A DNA stretch of 64,000 bases, taken from assembly GCF_003852515.1 (NCBI RefSeq), contig NZ_QAJK01000024.1, positions 68,564 through 132,563 on the forward strand, read 5' to 3'. The notes under the pieces are model-generated. The model saw only the letters and a list, made by a program, of their open reading frames with translations, had not been told where the DNA came from and ran no database searches. A program made the position numbers and the translations under genes. This stretch comes from Variovorax sp. KBW07. Its GTDB lineage: Bacteria; Pseudomonadota; Gammaproteobacteria; Burkholderiales; Burkholderiaceae_C. The stretch's first letter is position 1; the number at the start of each line of letters is the position of its first letter. Positions 62,206 to 64,000 of this stretch are shown here, piece after piece.

Positions 62206-63542
62206 GGCGCAGCCTGACCGGGTCGCTGCGCGCACGGCTGCTGTGGTTTCTGCTCGCGGCCATCGTGCTGGCGGCGGGCGCTCAGGCGCTGGTGGCGTAC
62301 CGCACCGTGCTCAGCGAGGCCGACGACATCTTCGACTACCACATGCAGCAGATGGCGATGTCTTTGCGCGCCGGCCTGCCGCCGAGCGCGGCGGTCGGTG
62401 GCATCGGCAGCGGTGAACAGAATTTCGACTTCGTGGTGCAGGTGTGGACCGCCGACGGCGTGCGCATCTTCGAGTCCGCCGAGCAGGCCGCGCTGCCGCA
62501 GCTCGCGGTGCTGGGCTTTGCCGACGTGCGTGCGCGCGGCACCACCTACCGCGTGTTCTCGATGCAGACGCGCGGGCTGGTGATCCAGGTGGCGCAGGAC
62601 ATGGCGGCGCGGCGCAGCATGGCCGGCACGCTGGCGCTGCGCACCATCGCACCGGTGGCGCTGATGGCGCCATTGCTGATGCTGGTGGTGTGGTGGGTCG
62701 TGAGCCGTTCGCTGGCGCCGGTGGCGCGCGTGCGCAAGCAGGTGGCCTCGCGGCAGGCCGACGACCTTTCGCCGGTGAGCGAAGAAGATCTGCCCGAGGA
62801 GGTGCGCCCGCTGGTGCAGGAGCTGAACCTGCTGTTCGACCGGGTGCGCCATGCCTTCGATGCGCAGAAGCACTTCGTCGCCGATGCGGCGCACGAACTG
62901 CGCTCGCCGCTCGCGGCGTTGAAGCTGCAGGTGCAGGGCCTGCAGCGCGCGCCCGACGGCGCATCGCGCGACGTCGCGGTGAGCCGGCTGGTCGCGGGCA
63001 TCGACCGCGCCACGCGGCTGGTCGAGCAGATGCTGGCACTGGCCCGGCATGAAGCCAGCATGGCCGCCGGTGCCAGGCCCGAGCATGTCGACCTGGCCGA
63101 GATCGCGCGCCTGGCCGTGTCCGACGCCGTGGCGGCGGCGCAGGCGCGGGGCATCGACATCGGCATTTCGCACGACGATGCGGCAGTGGTCAGCGGCCAG
63201 CCCGAGGCCTTGCGCATGATGTTGCGCAACCTGCTCGAGAACGCGGTCAAGTACACGCCCATCGAAGGGCGGGTCGACATCGGCATCACCCGGCGCGAGG
63301 GCGCCATCGAGCTCAGCGTGGACGACAGCGGCCCCGGCCTGCCCGAGTCCGAGCGCGAGCGCGTGCTCGACCGCTTCTACCGCTCCGGCGAAACGCAGGC
63401 GCCGGGCAGCGGGCTGGGCCTTGCCATCGTGAAGTCGATTGCCGAGCTGCATGGCGCCACGGTGGTGCTCGATGCATCGCCCAGCCTGGGTGGCTTGCGA
63501 GTGCGGGTGGTGTTTGCTCCCTCTCCCAAGGAAGGAGCGTAG
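62202..63542 (+). CDS. Two-component sensor histidine kinase
   Basis: A 446-residue membrane kinase with an N-terminal helix (LLWFLLAAIVLAAGAQALVAY), a periplasmic domain of about 115 residues, a second helix (about 145-167), a short linker, the H-box with H231 in DAAHELRSPLAALKLQV, the N-box NLLENAVKYTP and the G boxes DDSGPGLPE and GSGLGLAIVKS. It matches QseC/PmrB-like kinases. Signal unknown. Confidence 0.92.
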   Translation: MRRSLTGSLRARLLWFLLAAIVLAAGAQALVAYRTVLSEADDIFDYHMQQMAMSLRAGLPPSAAVGGIGSGEQNFDFVVQVWTADGVRIFESAEQAALPQLAVLGFADVRARGTTYRVFSMQTRGLVIQVAQDMAARRSMAGTLALRTIAPVALMAPLLMLVVWWVVSRSLAPVARVRKQVASRQADDLSPVSEEDLPEEVRPLVQELNLLFDRVRHAFDAQKHFVADAAHELRSPLAALKLQVQGLQRAPDGASRDVAVSRLVAGIDRATRLVEQMLALARHEASMAAGARPEHVDLAEIARLAVSDAVAAAQARGIDIGISHDDAAVVSGQPEALRMMLRNLLENAVKYTPIEGRVDIGITRREGAIELSVDDSGPGLPESERERVLDRFYRSGETQAPGSGLGLAIVKSIAELHGATVVLDASPSLGGLRVRVVFAPSPKEGA

Positions 63543-63554
63543 AACCCGGGTCCG

Positions 63555-63571
63555 TTTAAGCGGCGCTTAAG
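63555..63571 (+). promoter_or_regulatory. PmrA/QseB-like direct repeat before degP
   Basis: TTTAAG-N5-CTTAAG, 62 bases before the degP start codon. Spacing and half-sites match the direct-repeat boxes bound by PmrA and QseB type regulators. The sequence is also a 15-bp palindrome. Confidence 0.55.
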
Positions 63572-63632
63572 TCAGCGCAACGACATTCCTTTCATCGTGT
63601 TTGCGTTGATACGCATTGAAAGGAACCGACCC

Positions 63633-64000
63633 ATGAACACCCGTCTGACTTCCCCCCGCGCCCTGGCAATCGCACTGGCCAGCGCAGGTGTGATCGGCGC
63701 CGTCGGTGCCGGTGCCTACACCAGCGCCCGTGCCGTGAATGCGCCGACCACCAACGCCACGGCTGTGGCGCCCGCGGCCATGGTCACGCTGCCCGACTTC
63801 TCGACCATCACCTCGCGCGACGGTCCGGCCGTGGTCAACATCAGCGTGACAGGCACCATGAAGGCCTCGGACGACCAGGCCGCCGCGGAGATCGAAGGCA
63901 TGGACCCGGACGACCCGATGTTCCAGTTCTTCCGCCGTTTCCAGGGCCAGATGGGGCCGCGCGGCCAGCAACAACAGCAACGCGACGTGCCGGTGCGCGC
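63633..64000 (+). CDS. degP: Do-type periplasmic serine protease, N-terminal part (cut by window end)
   Basis: An open frame of 122 codons with no stop before the window end. It begins with a signal helix (ALAIALASAGVIGAVGAGAY), then a stretch with ITSRDGPAVVNISVTGT, the typical opening of DegP/HtrA/MucD proteases, and a region rich in methionine, phenylalanine and glutamine (MFQFFRRFQGQMG). The catalytic triad lies beyond the window. It follows the two-component genes on the same strand with AAAGGAA as ribosome site. The protease folds or degrades misfolded envelope proteins. Confidence 0.88.
   Translation, partial: MNTRLTSPRALAIALASAGVIGAVGAGAYTSARAVNAPTTNATAVAPAAMVTLPDFSTITSRDGPAVVNISVTGTMKASDDQAAAEIEGMDPDDPMFQFFRRFQGQMGPRGQQQQQRDVPVR

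Overview
The window is high-GC, gene-dense chromosomal DNA from a betaproteobacterium of the order Burkholderiales. It is most likely Comamonadaceae and close to Variovorax. This is inferred from gene content and order, not from a marker gene: the sigma factor/DUF3619/DUF3106/RDD block next to ilvB-ilvH-ilvC-pssA-leuA, the aat/arginyltransferase-like pair, the moaA-mobA-moeA run, and GTG/TTG starts. I see no rRNA, tRNA, insertion sequence, prophage, CRISPR array or plasmid gene. No stretch longer than 300 bases lacks a gene. Most of the window is ordinary core genome.

Layout. 1-4.7 kb: a MAPEG protein, a nitrate/sulfonate-type ABC importer and an LtrA-like membrane protein. 4.7-16.8 kb: murein transglycosylase MltD, GloB, a methyltransferase, RNase HI, molybdenum cofactor genes moaA-mobA-moeA, a serine hydrolase, a Mn-type superoxide dismutase with a ZIP metal transporter, an aldehyde dehydrogenase and a peroxiredoxin. 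17.0-23.8 kb: a tight co-directional lipid gene run (phospholipase D/cardiolipin-synthase-like lipoprotein, two membrane desaturases, a FabH-like ketosynthase carrying a second helical domain, an unknown protein, two small proteins). 24.0-26.3 kb: an orphan gene, then a diiron-like hydrolase divergent from a TetR regulator, with two matched palindromic operators between them. 26.3-34.0 kb (minus strand): a run that starts with a proton-pumping pyrophosphatase bearing a C-terminal OmpA-like domain and continues through a SnoaL-like protein, TolC, HlyD and two ABC-2 permeases, with no ATPase gene. 34.3-42.4 kb: soluble pyrophosphatase, a TPR protein, a FemAB-like acetyltransferase, nadE-glnB, a LOG protein, dgkA, and a sigma-factor cluster.

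42.7-52.3 kb: branched-chain amino acid genes ilvB-ilvH-(DUF4282)-ilvC, then pssA, then two different 2-isopropylmalate synthases in tandem. In front of the first synthase is an unannotated leucine-rich leader peptide followed by a strong terminator, a classical attenuator layout. 52.4-64 kb: an IclR regulator, the N-end-rule transferases aat and bpt, a lone molybdopterin-binding oxidase subunit, an AraC regulator with three small enzymes, pobA with a divergent IclR regulator, a QseB/PmrA-like two-component system, and the beginning of a DegP-type protease that has a matching direct-repeat box in its promoter region.

The best candidates for something new are the lipid operon with the FabH fusion (17-23 kb) and the OmpA-tailed pyrophosphatase joined to an ATPase-less exporter (26-34 kb). 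The best regulatory finds are the leucine attenuator, the two TetR operators, the PmrA-like box before degP and the Fur-like box over the sodA promoter. All functional calls come from reading motifs by eye; no database search was run.
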